A stretch of 64,000 bases of DNA from Bacteroidales bacterium (GCA_031275085.1 JAISPG010000078.1:124001-188000), one strand, 5' to 3'; positions 24,544-35,117 are shown, counted from the first letter of the stretch. Program-made: numbers and translations. Notes: generated from the letters alone by a model not told the origin.

Positions 24544-27468
24544 ATGAAAAAACTATTGTTTATTGTTTTAGGAGTTTTGATCCTTTTCAGTTGTGGAGAA
24601 AAAAGTAAGACCAAGACCAAAACCGATACTAACGGATATAATTACGAATATGTTGAAGGAGATCCGGCAAAAGCAAGGATCTATACTTTGGGAAACGGGC
24701 TTAAAATTTATTTATCCGTAAATAAGGACCAACCGAGAATTCAAACATACATTGCAGTAAGAGCAGGCTCAAAGCACGATCCGCGGGAAACAACAGGATT
24801 AGCTCACTATTTTGAGCATATGATGTTTAAAGGAACAAACAAAATCGGAACTTTAGACTGGGAAAAAGAAAGTCTTCTTATTTCACAAATCTCAAATTTA
24901 TTTGAGCAAAGAATAGCAACAGAAGACCCTGTTGAAAAAGAAAGATTATATATACAAATCGACAGCATCTCCCAGATAGCTTCAGGATATGCTATTGCCA
25001 ATGAATATGACAAAATATGTTCATTACTTGGAGCTACGGGAACTAATGCCTGGACAAACTATGAAGAAACAGTATATGTAAACGAAATACCTTCAAACGA
25101 AATAGAAAGATGGTTGTATGTAGAAAGAGAAAGATTTGAAAATCTTGTGTTAAGATTATTTCATACCGAACTTGAAACCGTTTTTGAAGAGTTTAACATG
25201 GGACAGGATACTGACGGACGAAAAGCAAATTCCAAACTTATGGAAACACTTTTCAAAAAACATCCTTACGGAGTTTCTGTTATAGGTAAGGCAGAACATC
25301 TGAAAAATCCTTCAATGGTAAATATTTTGAAATTCAAGGAAGATTATTATGTTCCGAATAATATTGCCATATGTTTATCCGGTGATATGGATATGGAAGC
25401 AACTGTAAAACTCATCGATAAATATTGGGGCACATTAAAGCCAAATGAGAATATCCCTGAATTCAATTACGAAGAAGAAGAACCTATAGTTAGTGTTTCC
25501 GAAATTGAAGTAAATGGTCCGGAAAGAGAATTTGTTACTATTGCATACCGTTCTCCAAACAACAAAACCAAAGAGTCAAAATACCTTGATATGATCGGAT
25601 TGATACTTAGTAATGACAAAGCCGGTTTAATGGATCTGGATCTTGTCAAAAAACAAAAAGTAATGTCGGCATATGCTTACAATTATGGAATGAATGACTA
25701 TGGAACTTTCCGTATGGGAGGGACACCACGCGAAAACCAAAGCCTCGAAGAAGTAAGGGATCTTTTATTGGAAGAGATAGAAAAAGTTAAAAAAGGAGAA
25801 TTCGAAGATTGGTTGCTTCAGGCTATTGTTAACGAAATAAAACTTGACAGGACAAAAGCTATAGATAACAACTATATTGCATATTATTTTGTAAATTCAT
25901 TTATTGCAGGAGAAAAATGGGAAGATGTCATATTTGATGCCGAAGAATATGAAAAAATAACCAAACAGGAATTAGTTGATTTTGCTAACGAATTTTTTAA
26001 AGACAATTATATAGTTCTATACAAAAGGACAGGTACTGACAATACAATTGTTCATGTAGAAAAACCAAAAATTACTCCTTTACAGATCAACAGAAATGTA
26101 GAATCCCAATTTATAAAAGAATTAAGAGAAATTAAAGTTGATGATATAGAACCGGTTTTTGTTGATTACAAAAAATTAATTAAAACAGAAAATATAGTTA
26201 AAGATCTTGAGTATAATTATATTAAAAATGAATCAAATGATCTGTTCTATCTTGATTATATATTCGACATGGGAAGAAAGAATAATGAATGGCTGTCTAT
26301 TGCTATAAATTATTTAAAATATCTGGGAACAGAAGATAAGACAATAGACGATCTTCAAAAGGAATGGTACAGGTTAGGAGTAAACTTTAACGTTTCGGTA
26401 GGAGACGACAGGGCATATGTTTACATTAATGGTCTGGATGAAAATCTGGAAGCAGCGATGAAACTGATGGAAGAAATACTTGCCAATGTTAAGCCTGACC
26501 AGGAAGTTTACAATGAATATGTAAACGGAATAATAAAATCACGCTTAAACAATAAACTAAATAAAAGTACAATTCTGTTCAACGGGTTGATGTCATATTC
26601 AAAATATGGCGAACAATCCTTATTTAATGATGTTATAAGCGAAGAAGAATTACGGGCTAAAGATCCTTCCGAATTAACAGATCTTATTAAAGATATGTTG
26701 AATTATGAACATAAAATTTTCTACTACGGACCAAGAGAGTCAGGAAAAGTTGCAGAACTTGTAAAAGCAAATCATAATGTCGGAGGTAATTATAAACCTG
26801 TAGAAGAACCAAAAGAATTTCCGGAATTAGATTATAATGAACCGAAAGTATATTTTGCAAATTATGATATGACACAGACTATGATTGCAATAGTGTCTAA
26901 AGATGTGGAATTTGATAAGAATATTATGCCGGAGGCAAGAATGTTCAACGAATACTACGGAGGCTCAATGTCAAGCATAGTATTTCAGGAAATTCGTGAA
27001 TCAAAAGGATTGGCATATGGTTGTTATGCAGGATATTCACAGGCATCCGAATCAGGAAAATCAAACTATGTATTAGGTTATTTAAGTACTCAACCCGATA
27101 AAATGAAAGAAGCTCTTGATGCATTAACAGGATTATTAAATGAACTGGCACTTTCCGACGAACTGTTTGCTAACAGTAAAGATGCTATAATAAAACAGAT
27201 GAAGACCGAAAGAATTATTAAAGATGATATTTTCTGGAATTATTATTATAACAAAAAACGTGGAATAGATTATGACATAAGGAAAGATATATATAATGAA
27301 GTCAAAGACTTCACATTAAATGATGTTAGCGAATTTTTCGACAGTCATATTGCCGGAAAAAAATATGATATCCTGATAATCGGCAATAGAGATAAGATAG
27401 ATTTCAACTTGCTCAAACCTTATGGACAGGTTCATGAACTTAGTCTGGAAGAAATATTCGGATATTAA
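24544..27468 (+). CDS. M16 family zinc peptidase (two-domain, lipoprotein)
   Basis: LILFSCGEKS lipobox; HYFEHMMFKGT (HxxEH inverted zinc motif) with downstream E; repeated M16 halves. Confidence 0.93.
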   Translation: MKKLLFIVLGVLILFSCGEKSKTKTKTDTNGYNYEYVEGDPAKARIYTLGNGLKIYLSVNKDQPRIQTYIAVRAGSKHDPRETTGLAHYFEHMMFKGTNKIGTLDWEKESLLISQISNLFEQRIATEDPVEKERLYIQIDSISQIASGYAIANEYDKICSLLGATGTNAWTNYEETVYVNEIPSNEIERWLYVERERFENLVLRLFHTELETVFEEFNMGQDTDGRKANSKLMETLFKKHPYGVSVIGKAEHLKNPSMVNILKFKEDYYVPNNIAICLSGDMDMEATVKLIDKYWGTLKPNENIPEFNYEEEEPIVSVSEIEVNGPEREFVTIAYRSPNNKTKESKYLDMIGLILSNDKAGLMDLDLVKKQKVMSAYAYNYGMNDYGTFRMGGTPRENQSLEEVRDLLLEEIEKVKKGEFEDWLLQAIVNEIKLDRTKAIDNNYIAYYFVNSFIAGEKWEDVIFDAEEYEKITKQELVDFANEFFKDNYIVLYKRTGTDNTIVHVEKPKITPLQINRNVESQFIKELREIKVDDIEPVFVDYKKLIKTENIVKDLEYNYIKNESNDLFYLDYIFDMGRKNNEWLSIAINYLKYLGTEDKTIDDLQKEWYRLGVNFNVSVGDDRAYVYINGLDENLEAAMKLMEEILANVKPDQEVYNEYVNGIIKSRLNNKLNKSTILFNGLMSYSKYGEQSLFNDVISEEELRAKDPSELTDLIKDMLNYEHKIFYYGPRESGKVAELVKANHNVGGNYKPVEEPKEFPELDYNEPKVYFANYDMTQTMIAIVSKDVEFDKNIMPEARMFNEYYGGSMSSIVFQEIRESKGLAYGCYAGYSQASESGKSNYVLGYLSTQPDKMKEALDALTGLLNELALSDELFANSKDAIIKQMKTERIIKDDIFWNYYYNKKRGIDYDIRKDIYNEVKDFTLNDVSEFFDSHIAGKKYDILIIGNRDKIDFNLLKPYGQVHELSLEEIFGY

Positions 27469-27624
27469 CCGAAAGTTTGAAAAATGTTATTTAAAAATAA
27501 AACCATTATTTGATTTATAAATATTTTTTAAATAACATTTTTCGTTAAATACTAAAATTATGTTAAAATCGGGAAAAAAGAATATAAATTTTTTGGTATG
27601 ACTTTTGTTGTCAGAAAAAATATG

Positions 27625-27632
27625 TAAATTTG
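27625..27632 (+). promoter_or_regulatory. Bacteroidota -7 box TAAATTTG
   Basis: TAnnTTTG match with TTTTGTTG about 15-20 nt upstream; precedes the lipoprotein at 27671. Confidence 0.5.
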
Positions 27633-27670
27633 TAAAAATTAAATGAAGTTTAACTAAAAGAAATTATTTT

Positions 27671-28696
27671 ATGAAAACAGTAAAAATTTTATTATTATTT
27701 GTTGCTACAATTGCAATGTTAAGTGGATGTAAAGATGATGAGGAATTTGCAAAACCTACAATATCATTTGTTGGAACAGAAAACCCGGTAGTTGCTGAAT
27801 TTGTCGGCGGCGTTTACGGAGTTAGTGTACAGGTTGCAATTAAAGCTGAAGGTAAAATCAAAACAACAGTAATTAAAAAGTATATTGACGGAAGCGTTAA
27901 CGATGCTCAATCAAATGCTTTAACAAATGCAGTTAGCGGTGACAGAAACCAAACAGATTTTGCTTTTACTTTAACTGATGCTATCAACGAAGCAGATTTT
28001 GAAACATCTGTTAAGTACGAAGTTATTATTACTGACCAGGAAAATCAGGAAACTAAAGCTACTTATACAGTTAACAAATCAGCTGCTCCTGTTACTACAT
28101 ATACTCATACTTTTACAGTAAAAGAAGGAACAACTAATGTTATTCAAGGAGCAACAGTAACTATTAATGACGAAGTAAAAACAACAAATGAAAACGGTGT
28201 AGCAAGTTTTACTTTAGAAGCAGGCGAATATAACTATTCTGTTGCTAAAGAAGGTTATGTTGATGCAACAGGAACATTTACAGTTGCAGAAGACGGAAAC
28301 ACTAATGTTGAATTAACTCCTGAAACTACTCCTTTATCTGATTGGGGTGCTGAAATCAGAATTGATATTCAACAAGAAAACACTACTATCGGAGTAAAAT
28401 ATTCTACAAATCCAGATGCATCGCATATGAAAATTGTTCCTGCAACAGGTTGGGAAAATTTTGTGGTTTTAACATCTGCTGATTATACTACAGTAGAAGA
28501 GTTAGTAGCTGCTTATGAATCTAAAACTCCAGTTGCTGAACATATAACTGAATATACTGCAAGCAAAGCATATTCAGAATTTTACCTGATAACAAAAAAA
28601 GGTGATGAATATGTTCTAGTTCATAATTATAAAGCAATCCATTATATGGATGGCGGAAATGCAATAAACTACATGTTATTCAAAGCTAAAAAGTAA
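27671..28696 (+). CDS. Lipoprotein with carboxypeptidase-regulatory-like (PEGA-like) domain
   Basis: IAMLSGCKDDEE lipobox; GTTNVIQGATVTINDEVKTTNENGVASFTLEAGEYNYSVAKEGY. Confidence 0.75.
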   Translation: MKTVKILLLFVATIAMLSGCKDDEEFAKPTISFVGTENPVVAEFVGGVYGVSVQVAIKAEGKIKTTVIKKYIDGSVNDAQSNALTNAVSGDRNQTDFAFTLTDAINEADFETSVKYEVIITDQENQETKATYTVNKSAAPVTTYTHTFTVKEGTTNVIQGATVTINDEVKTTNENGVASFTLEAGEYNYSVAKEGYVDATGTFTVAEDGNTNVELTPETTPLSDWGAEIRIDIQQENTTIGVKYSTNPDASHMKIVPATGWENFVVLTSADYTTVEELVAAYESKTPVAEHITEYTASKAYSEFYLITKKGDEYVLVHNYKAIHYMDGGNAINYMLFKAKK

Positions 28697-28713
28697 ATTA
28701 AACTGAAAATAAT

Positions 28714-28757
28714 AAAGAGGGTGGATCAAAAGTGATTTCACCCTCTTTTGTTTTTTG
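28714..28757 (+). terminator. Intrinsic terminator
   Basis: AAAGAGGGTG...CACCCTCTTT stem followed by TGTTTTTTG. Confidence 0.85.
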
Positions 28758-28875
28758 TACTTTTTCTGTAAGTCAACCTAAATACTTAATCCCAGAAAAT
28801 TAAATTTATGATTTTTCATTGACACTTTTAACTATTAAACCTAAATTTGTAATCTTGTGATAAAATAAATAAATC

Positions 28876-29532
28876 ATGAAAATAATAAAGACCTTACCTG
28901 TTAGTTTTATTTTGTTAGTTATTCTTGTGTTTAGCAGTTGTAAAGAACAATACATAAAACCAATAATAAACTTTAGCCCTGATAAAAACAATGAAGTGCT
29001 GGATTTTACTTCTGTCGATAATATAGAAATAGCTTTCGATATTAAAATTATTTCAGAGAATGAAATAAAAAATATCAGCATATCTGAATATATATACGAA
29101 GGCGATACAATCATTGAAATAAAGGAACTGCCTCCGGTTGAAGGGTACGCCGGCAAACTTGACTTTAATTATCATTTTACAAAAACGTATATTGAAAAAG
29201 ATTTTAAAGGCAGGTCAAAAATAGATATAGTTTTTACTGTTTTTGACAACAAAGGCCAAAGTGTTGAAAAATTCTACAGATTAACACATTCCGGGAAATA
29301 TGTTGTCGATTTTATTATTACAGATACAGAAGGTACTCCGGTTGATGATGCTGTTATAAAACTTGGAGAAACGATAAACGATACAGGAATATACAAATTT
29401 ATTGTCTCTGCAGGAAATTACAATTATGAAGTATCAAAAAACAATTACAATACTTTAACAGATAGTATTAAAGTAGAAAATATATCATTGGAGGTTAATA
29501 TTCAGTTAGAAACAGAAACAGATCTGCAATGA
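28876..29532 (+). CDS. Lipoprotein with carboxypeptidase-regulatory-like domain, paralog of 27671..28696
   Basis: LVFSSCKEQ lipobox; GTPVDDAVIKLGETINDTGIYKFIVSAGNYNYEVSKNNY parallels the upstream gene. Confidence 0.72.
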   Translation: MKIIKTLPVSFILLVILVFSSCKEQYIKPIINFSPDKNNEVLDFTSVDNIEIAFDIKIISENEIKNISISEYIYEGDTIIEIKELPPVEGYAGKLDFNYHFTKTYIEKDFKGRSKIDIVFTVFDNKGQSVEKFYRLTHSGKYVVDFIITDTEGTPVDDAVIKLGETINDTGIYKFIVSAGNYNYEVSKNNYNTLTDSIKVENISLEVNIQLETETDLQ

Positions 29533-29603
29533 TCTGATCTGTATTATTGTGAAAAAAATAGTCAAAAAAGATAATATTATTTTGTTCAATAATTAAAAAA
29601 TAC

Positions 29604-29611
29604 TATTTTTG
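29604..29611 (+). promoter_or_regulatory. Bacteroidota -7 box TATTTTTG upstream of the tRNA pair
   Basis: TAnnTTTG with TTTG about 19 nt upstream; 18 nt before mature tRNA 5' end. Confidence 0.5.
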
Positions 29612-29628
29612 CAACCTCAAAGTTCTTT

Positions 29629-29699
29629 TGTCCGATGGTGTAATGGTAGCACTGCAGATTTTGGTTCTGCCTGTTAAGGTTCGAATCCTTATCGGACAA
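29629..29699 (+). tRNA. tRNA-Gln (TTG)
   Basis: Acceptor TGTCCGA/TCGGACA, anticodon arm GCAGA-TTTTGGT-TCTGC, T-arm TAAGG-TTCGAAT-CCTTA; no encoded CCA. Confidence 0.94.
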
Positions 29700-29709
29700 C
29701 TGAAATTAT

Positions 29710-29781
29710 TGACTTGTGGTGTAACAGGCAGCATATAAGATGTTGAATCTTAAGATCTTGGTTCGACTCCTTGCAAGTCAA
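29710..29781 (+). tRNA. Degenerate tRNA-Gln-like gene (TTG anticodon position, G33, mismatched T-stem)
   Basis: Acceptor TGACTTG/CAAGTCA (7/7), anticodon arm TAAGA-TGTTGAA-TCTTA, G18G19 and TTCGA present; T-stem CTTGG/CCTTG has two T-T mismatches. Confidence 0.6.
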
Positions 29782-29783
29782 CA

Positions 29784-29810
29784 AAAAAACCGCTCAATGA
29801 GCGGTTTTTT
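29784..29810 (+). terminator. Intrinsic terminator after the tRNA pair
   Basis: AAAAAACCGCTC-AAT-GAGCGGTTTTTT. Confidence 0.9.
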
Positions 29811-29836
29811 ATTTTTATATTTCCGGTTGTTTTTTT

Positions 29837-30964
29837 TTAAATTGCTTTTTTCACTTCAGGAGGATTTGGATTTGCATATAATATATTTGGCCAGCTTGCA
29901 TAATTACTGTTTTTTTGTCCTCCGGTATAAACTCCATACCAATCGTAATAATTTTCCTGGCTTAATTCATTTTCATCAATATTTCCGTTACCATTAGAAT
30001 CTCCCCCATGTGCATCATCTTTAAATGATGTGAAATATACTCCTGATCCGTCATGATTGACTAATGCAGAACCTCCGTCTATCAAGTCAAGCATTCCGTC
30101 CTCAAGGAATTTTAAAACAGCTTTATTTGCAAGGGTCAGTTTTATTCCACTATTTATAACTAAATTGTTAGATAAAATAACAAAAGCCACTTCATCTTCC
30201 TGCCATGTAGTATTTTTTGTGATCCTGATACCATCAACAAAGATCCCATTATATTTATTAGTATATCCGTTGTAAGAAAACGAATTGGAATTATTCAGGT
30301 CTTTTTCTGCATTTATCGTCAACGGAAGTTCATTTGAATAAAAAATGTTACCGGTAATTTCAGTATTCTGATAGTTTGAATTAATAGTATGAAGAGCACC
30401 TACACAATTATTTTTGTCAAATTTTCCACCATTGTATGCAAATGTACAATTGTTTATGATAGCGGAAGAATTGGTAGATATATCCAGTGCAGCATTTTGT
30501 TTTAACCCGTCATTTCTACCTCCGTACATAAATTTACAATTTATAAATTCAGATCCCGATGATTCTACTAAAGTAATACTGTTCCAGTCTCCTGCAGCCG
30601 GAGATGTTCCGCCTCCGTCACCATTAGTGTCGCCTCCGTTTCCGTCATCTTTTATTGATGTGAAAACTATTGGACTGCCGGAAGAACCGCGGGCAATAAT
30701 TTTTGCACCATTTATTACCGTCATATTTCCTGCATTGGATGTAAATTTTATTATTGACCCTGCTCCTATAGTCAGAGTATTTTCCACCCGGAAATCATTC
30801 TTTTTTATTACATAGATTTTCCCTCCGGCCCATTGTGTTTCAGATTTAATATCTTCTTCAATATTTACGATTTCATATTCGGATTCCGTTTCTTTAGGAT
30901 CACATGATGTGAAAAAAACTGAAGAAATAACTACGATCAATAATAAACTATAGTACTTTTTCAT
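29837..30964 (-). CDS. Lipoprotein, predicted right-handed beta-helix
   Basis: FFTSCDPKE lipobox; beta-helix-like repeats and two DD.GGD.NG.G segments (FTSIKDDGNGGDTNGDGGG; FTSFKDDAHGGDSNGNGN). Confidence 0.7.
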   Translation of the reverse strand: MKKYYSLLLIVVISSVFFTSCDPKETESEYEIVNIEEDIKSETQWAGGKIYVIKKNDFRVENTLTIGAGSIIKFTSNAGNMTVINGAKIIARGSSGSPIVFTSIKDDGNGGDTNGDGGGTSPAAGDWNSITLVESSGSEFINCKFMYGGRNDGLKQNAALDISTNSSAIINNCTFAYNGGKFDKNNCVGALHTINSNYQNTEITGNIFYSNELPLTINAEKDLNNSNSFSYNGYTNKYNGIFVDGIRITKNTTWQEDEVAFVILSNNLVINSGIKLTLANKAVLKFLEDGMLDLIDGGSALVNHDGSGVYFTSFKDDAHGGDSNGNGNIDENELSQENYYDWYGVYTGGQKNSNYASWPNILYANPNPPEVKKAI

Positions 30965-31194
30965 AATTATTTTAATTTAAAGTTATTATAATAATTGACA
31001 AATATAATACCTAAATTTTTAAATTTCATGTATGATTTACTTTTTTAATGACTTTAGAATAAGTTTTCAGAGTTGGATAATTCAAATAATAATTGTTCCT
31101 GCCAATAATATCATATAAATTATAATAATGATTTTTTTATGAAAAAGAATATATTTCTACTGGCAAATTATTATTTTTACATAAAAACAAAAAA

Positions 31195-32469
31195 ATGAAT
31201 GAAGAGTTCCTACATTTTATCTATAAACACAGGCTATGGAAAAATAGTATAAAATTGACATCAGGGAAAAAAATTGAAATAATTGATACGGGCATCCCTA
31301 ATTATAATTCAGGACCTGATTTTTTTAATGCAAAAATTAAAACAGATGACACAATATGGGCAGGTAATGTGGAAATTCATATTAATTCTTCAGATTGGTA
31401 CCGGCACAAACACGATCAGGACCTTTCGTATGATAATGTAATATTACACGTAGTATTCAATCATGATAAAGAGATAAAATATAAAAACGGACAGGATATT
31501 CCCACATGGGAAATGCGATTTGACCATGCATTGTATAATAATTATTCGAAGCTAAAAAATAATGACTCTGATATCCCATGTACAAATTATATAGAACTTA
31601 TTGATAAATCTAAAATCTCTTTATTCCTGGAGAAACTGGCAATTGAAAGATTAAAAGAAAAAACCGAATATATATATGAATTGCTGTCGCAAACTAAAAA
31701 TAACTGGGAACATGTTTTTTATATAATTTTAGCAAGGACTTTCGGATTTGGAACAAATGCTTTACCATTTGAACAAATGGCACGAAATACACCTATTAAC
31801 ATCATAAGAAAATATTCCGGTAATATTTTTGTCATAGAAGCATTATTATTCGGACAGTCCGGACTATTAGACGAAAATGCAGATGATGAATATGCTGCTA
31901 TACTTAAAAAAGAATATGATTTTCTCAGAAAGAAGCATAAATTAAATCCGATTCCTGCAGAAATGTGGAAAAAAGCAAAAATACGTCCGGTAAATTTTCC
32001 TACGGTCAGAATTGCTCAATTTTCACGTTTATTAACAAATTTTCATGATTTATTCTCTGTTGCTACTAATATATCACAGGCAAAAAACCTGAAAAAATAT
32101 TTCGAAACAGAGCCTTCCGAATACTGGAGGTCTCATTATGTATTTGGTAAACATACAGAAAAAGGAACAACAGGTATCGGATCCGGAATGTCAGATATTA
32201 TTATAATAAATACGATTATTCCGTTTATGTTTTGTTTTTTTACAAATTATCATTCTGCGGATCCTCATGAAATAGCTATCAGCTGGCTTAATAATATTAA
32301 ACCGGAAAATAACAAAAATGTACGGGTCTGGAAAAAACTGGGAATAATTCCTGACACTGCTTTTGAGTCTCAGGCATTAATCCAGTTGAAAAATAATTAT
32401 TGTGATATGAAAAAATGTTTAGATTGCAATATCGGTTATGAAATAATGAAGGAAATAAACAAGTTATAA
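31195..32469 (+). CDS. DUF2851 family protein
   Basis: MNEEFLHFIYKHRLW, IIDTGIPNYNSGPDFFNAKI, WAGNVEIHINSSDWYRHKHDQD, YDNVILHVVF. Confidence 0.85.
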   Translation: MNEEFLHFIYKHRLWKNSIKLTSGKKIEIIDTGIPNYNSGPDFFNAKIKTDDTIWAGNVEIHINSSDWYRHKHDQDLSYDNVILHVVFNHDKEIKYKNGQDIPTWEMRFDHALYNNYSKLKNNDSDIPCTNYIELIDKSKISLFLEKLAIERLKEKTEYIYELLSQTKNNWEHVFYIILARTFGFGTNALPFEQMARNTPINIIRKYSGNIFVIEALLFGQSGLLDENADDEYAAILKKEYDFLRKKHKLNPIPAEMWKKAKIRPVNFPTVRIAQFSRLLTNFHDLFSVATNISQAKNLKKYFETEPSEYWRSHYVFGKHTEKGTTGIGSGMSDIIIINTIIPFMFCFFTNYHSADPHEIAISWLNNIKPENNKNVRVWKKLGIIPDTAFESQALIQLKNNYCDMKKCLDCNIGYEIMKEINKL

Positions 32470-32506
32470 ATAAGAACATAAATTTCGAAAAAACGTTTTA
32501 ATGATG

Positions 32507-32514
32507 TAAATTTG
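32507..32514 (+). promoter_or_regulatory. Bacteroidota -7 box TAAATTTG
   Basis: TAnnTTTG match 5 nt before the ATG at 32520. Confidence 0.5.
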
Positions 32515-32519
32515 CAATA

Positions 32520-35117
32520 ATGAAAAAACTTTACATACTGATAATATTAATATTGGTAAGTTTTTGTACTTATGCAACCCATAACCGGGCAGGTGAGATA
32601 ACATATCGTCAGGTTTCGGGGCTAACCTTTGAAATTACGATAGTAACATATACGGCTACAGGACCGGGATATACTGCAGATCGCCCCCAACTTGAAATTT
32701 TATGGGGAGATAATACCAGGAGTGTTCTGAACAGAAGTGAAGAAGTATTTCTACCGGATTATTATAAAAGGAATAAATATATAGGACAACATACATATCC
32801 GGGTCCGGGGATATATACTATTGTTGTTGAAGACCCAAACAGAAATTATGGAGTTTCTAACATTCCTAATTCGGTAAATACGATATTTTCCATTTCTACA
32901 ACAATGTATATCAATCCGAACCTGGGCACGAATAATACTCCTGTTTTAACACGTGCTCCTTTGGATAAGGCTGCCGTAGGACAATTATTCATACATAATC
33001 CAGGAGCTTATGATATGGACGGCGACAGTATTTCGTATAAATTAACCACATGCAGGGCAGATAATGGTGAGCCAATTCAGGGATATAGTTTACCTGCAGC
33101 CAGTGATTCGATATATGTGAATGAAATAACCGGCGACCTTGTTTGGAATACTCCGATGTATGCCGGAGTTTATAATGTTGCAATGCTAATTGAAGAATGG
33201 CGTGGTAATGTTAAAATCGGGGAGATAATCAGAGATATGCAAATTGAAGTCTTTAATTCTAATAATAAAGCACCTGAAATACTTACAGATGATTATTTTT
33301 GTGTAGAAGCAGGTGAAGCTTTTGAACATACATTTCATGCTACAGATATAAATAATGATAATATTAAACTAACAGCTACAGGAGAACCATTTGTTTGGGA
33401 CGGATATGTCGCTCTCTTTTTGCAAACCAGAAATGAGCCGGGTTATGCAGAAGGGAAAATAGCATGGACTCCCGAATGTAAACGAGTTCGCAGTCAGCCA
33501 TATTCTATAAACATAAAAGCAGAAGACAACAGTGAACCTGTAAAACTGGTGCATATGAAAAACATATTTATCCTTGTTGTCGGTCCGGCAGTTAAAGATG
33601 TTACGATAGATGCTACCGCTACAAATATCCTGCTTAACTGGAATCAAAACAGATGTAGTAATGTTAAAGGTTATAACATATACAGAAGGATCTCTCCTTC
33701 CGGATTCGTTCCCGACCATTGCGAAATTGGAGTTCCGGAAGCATATGGTTATACTAAAATCGCATATGTGGACGGAAGAATTAATACCAGCTATGAAGAT
33801 TTTGATGTAGCACAAGGACATGAATATTGCTATCTTATATGCGCTGTTTTTCCCGATGATATGGAAAGTTATGCTTCCGAAGAAGTTTGTATAAGCCTGC
33901 TAAGAGGAATTCCGACGCTAACAAATGTCAGTGTGAATGAAACTCATGAAAACTTGGGTGAAATTTATGTTGCCTGGGCAAAACCTACACAATTGGACAT
34001 TGGTGAGGCTCCGGGACCATATCAATATGTTCTGTATCGTTCCGAAGGATTTTTCGGTGAGAATCTTCAGCAAATACAGATTTTTAATGATTTGAATGAT
34101 ACAACATTTATTGACAGGAATCTTAATACAAAAAATAATGCATATTCATATAAAGTCGAGTTATACAATAATGCAGCAAATAATCGTTTTTTAATAGGTA
34201 CACCTCACATTGCATCATCAGTTTTTCTAAATCTGGATCAGATGGAGAATGCTCTAAAAATAACATTTGAAAAAAACGTACCCTGGGTCAATACCGAATA
34301 TAATGTTTTCCGCTATTTTGAAAGTTCAGATTCTTACGAGTATATCGGAGATGCTAACAATGATGAATATTATATTGATAATGGTCTGATTAACGGAAAA
34401 GAATATTGCTATTATGTAAGATCAGTAGGTTCTTATACCGTAGATGGTTTTATAGACCCGATAATTAATCTTTCACAAATTAACTGTGAAACGGCTATTG
34501 ACACAACCCCACCATGTCCTCCGCAACTTAGCGGATACACTAATTGTGATTCGGTATATAATTTGATCAAATGGACATATAGCACTGAATGCCATAATGA
34601 TATCGAATTATTTAATCTTTATTACACTCCTTTCCTGAATGGAAATTATCAGAATATTTATACTGCCGATGCAGATATTTTTTCATTCACACATTTCCCT
34701 ACGATAGGAATGGCCGGATGCTATTATGTAACTGCTGTAGATTCATTCAGGAATGAAAGCGGAAGATCCAATATTATTTGCCTGGATAATTGTTCATATT
34801 ACAAATTACCGAATATATTTACTCCTAACGGCGACGGAATTAATGATTATTTCCAGCCTATAAAACCATATCATTTTGTTACTGAAGTTGATATGAAAAT
34901 ATTTAACCGCTGGGGACAATTGTTGTTTGAAACGAGAGATCCCGAAATTAACTGGGATGGAACAAATTCCCGTAATGGTAAAGTTGTAAGCGACGGAGTA
35001 TATTTTTACGAGTGTGATGTTTACGAACAACGTTTAACAGGAATAGAAGTCCGTCACTTGCAAGGATTTGTACATGTGACAAATGCAACACAATTTGATA
35101 AACCTCCTGTCGAATGA
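32520..35117 (+). CDS. Large secreted protein with C-terminal gliding-motility/T9SS type B (CHU_C) sorting domain
   Basis: Signal peptide; PNIFTPNGDGINDYFQP...MKIFNRWGQLLFET...WDGTNSRNGKVVSDGVYFYECDV. Confidence 0.93.
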   Translation: MKKLYILIILILVSFCTYATHNRAGEITYRQVSGLTFEITIVTYTATGPGYTADRPQLEILWGDNTRSVLNRSEEVFLPDYYKRNKYIGQHTYPGPGIYTIVVEDPNRNYGVSNIPNSVNTIFSISTTMYINPNLGTNNTPVLTRAPLDKAAVGQLFIHNPGAYDMDGDSISYKLTTCRADNGEPIQGYSLPAASDSIYVNEITGDLVWNTPMYAGVYNVAMLIEEWRGNVKIGEIIRDMQIEVFNSNNKAPEILTDDYFCVEAGEAFEHTFHATDINNDNIKLTATGEPFVWDGYVALFLQTRNEPGYAEGKIAWTPECKRVRSQPYSINIKAEDNSEPVKLVHMKNIFILVVGPAVKDVTIDATATNILLNWNQNRCSNVKGYNIYRRISPSGFVPDHCEIGVPEAYGYTKIAYVDGRINTSYEDFDVAQGHEYCYLICAVFPDDMESYASEEVCISLLRGIPTLTNVSVNETHENLGEIYVAWAKPTQLDIGEAPGPYQYVLYRSEGFFGENLQQIQIFNDLNDTTFIDRNLNTKNNAYSYKVELYNNAANNRFLIGTPHIASSVFLNLDQMENALKITFEKNVPWVNTEYNVFRYFESSDSYEYIGDANNDEYYIDNGLINGKEYCYYVRSVGSYTVDGFIDPIINLSQINCETAIDTTPPCPPQLSGYTNCDSVYNLIKWTYSTECHNDIELFNLYYTPFLNGNYQNIYTADADIFSFTHFPTIGMAGCYYVTAVDSFRNESGRSNIICLDNCSYYKLPNIFTPNGDGINDYFQPIKPYHFVTEVDMKIFNRWGQLLFETRDPEINWDGTNSRNGKVVSDGVYFYECDVYEQRLTGIEVRHLQGFVHVTNATQFDKPPVE

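Noticed and set aside
28806-29156. 116-aa minus-strand ORF
   Set aside because: Antisense to the well-supported lipoprotein gene 28876..29532; no recognisable domain.
30414-30815. 133-aa plus-strand ORF antisense to the beta-helix lipoprotein
   Set aside because: Pro/Ser-rich mirror translation of the D/G/N-rich repeats.
33369-33821. 150-aa minus-strand ORF antisense to the CHU_C protein
   Set aside because: No domain, atypical composition, overlaps a supported gene.
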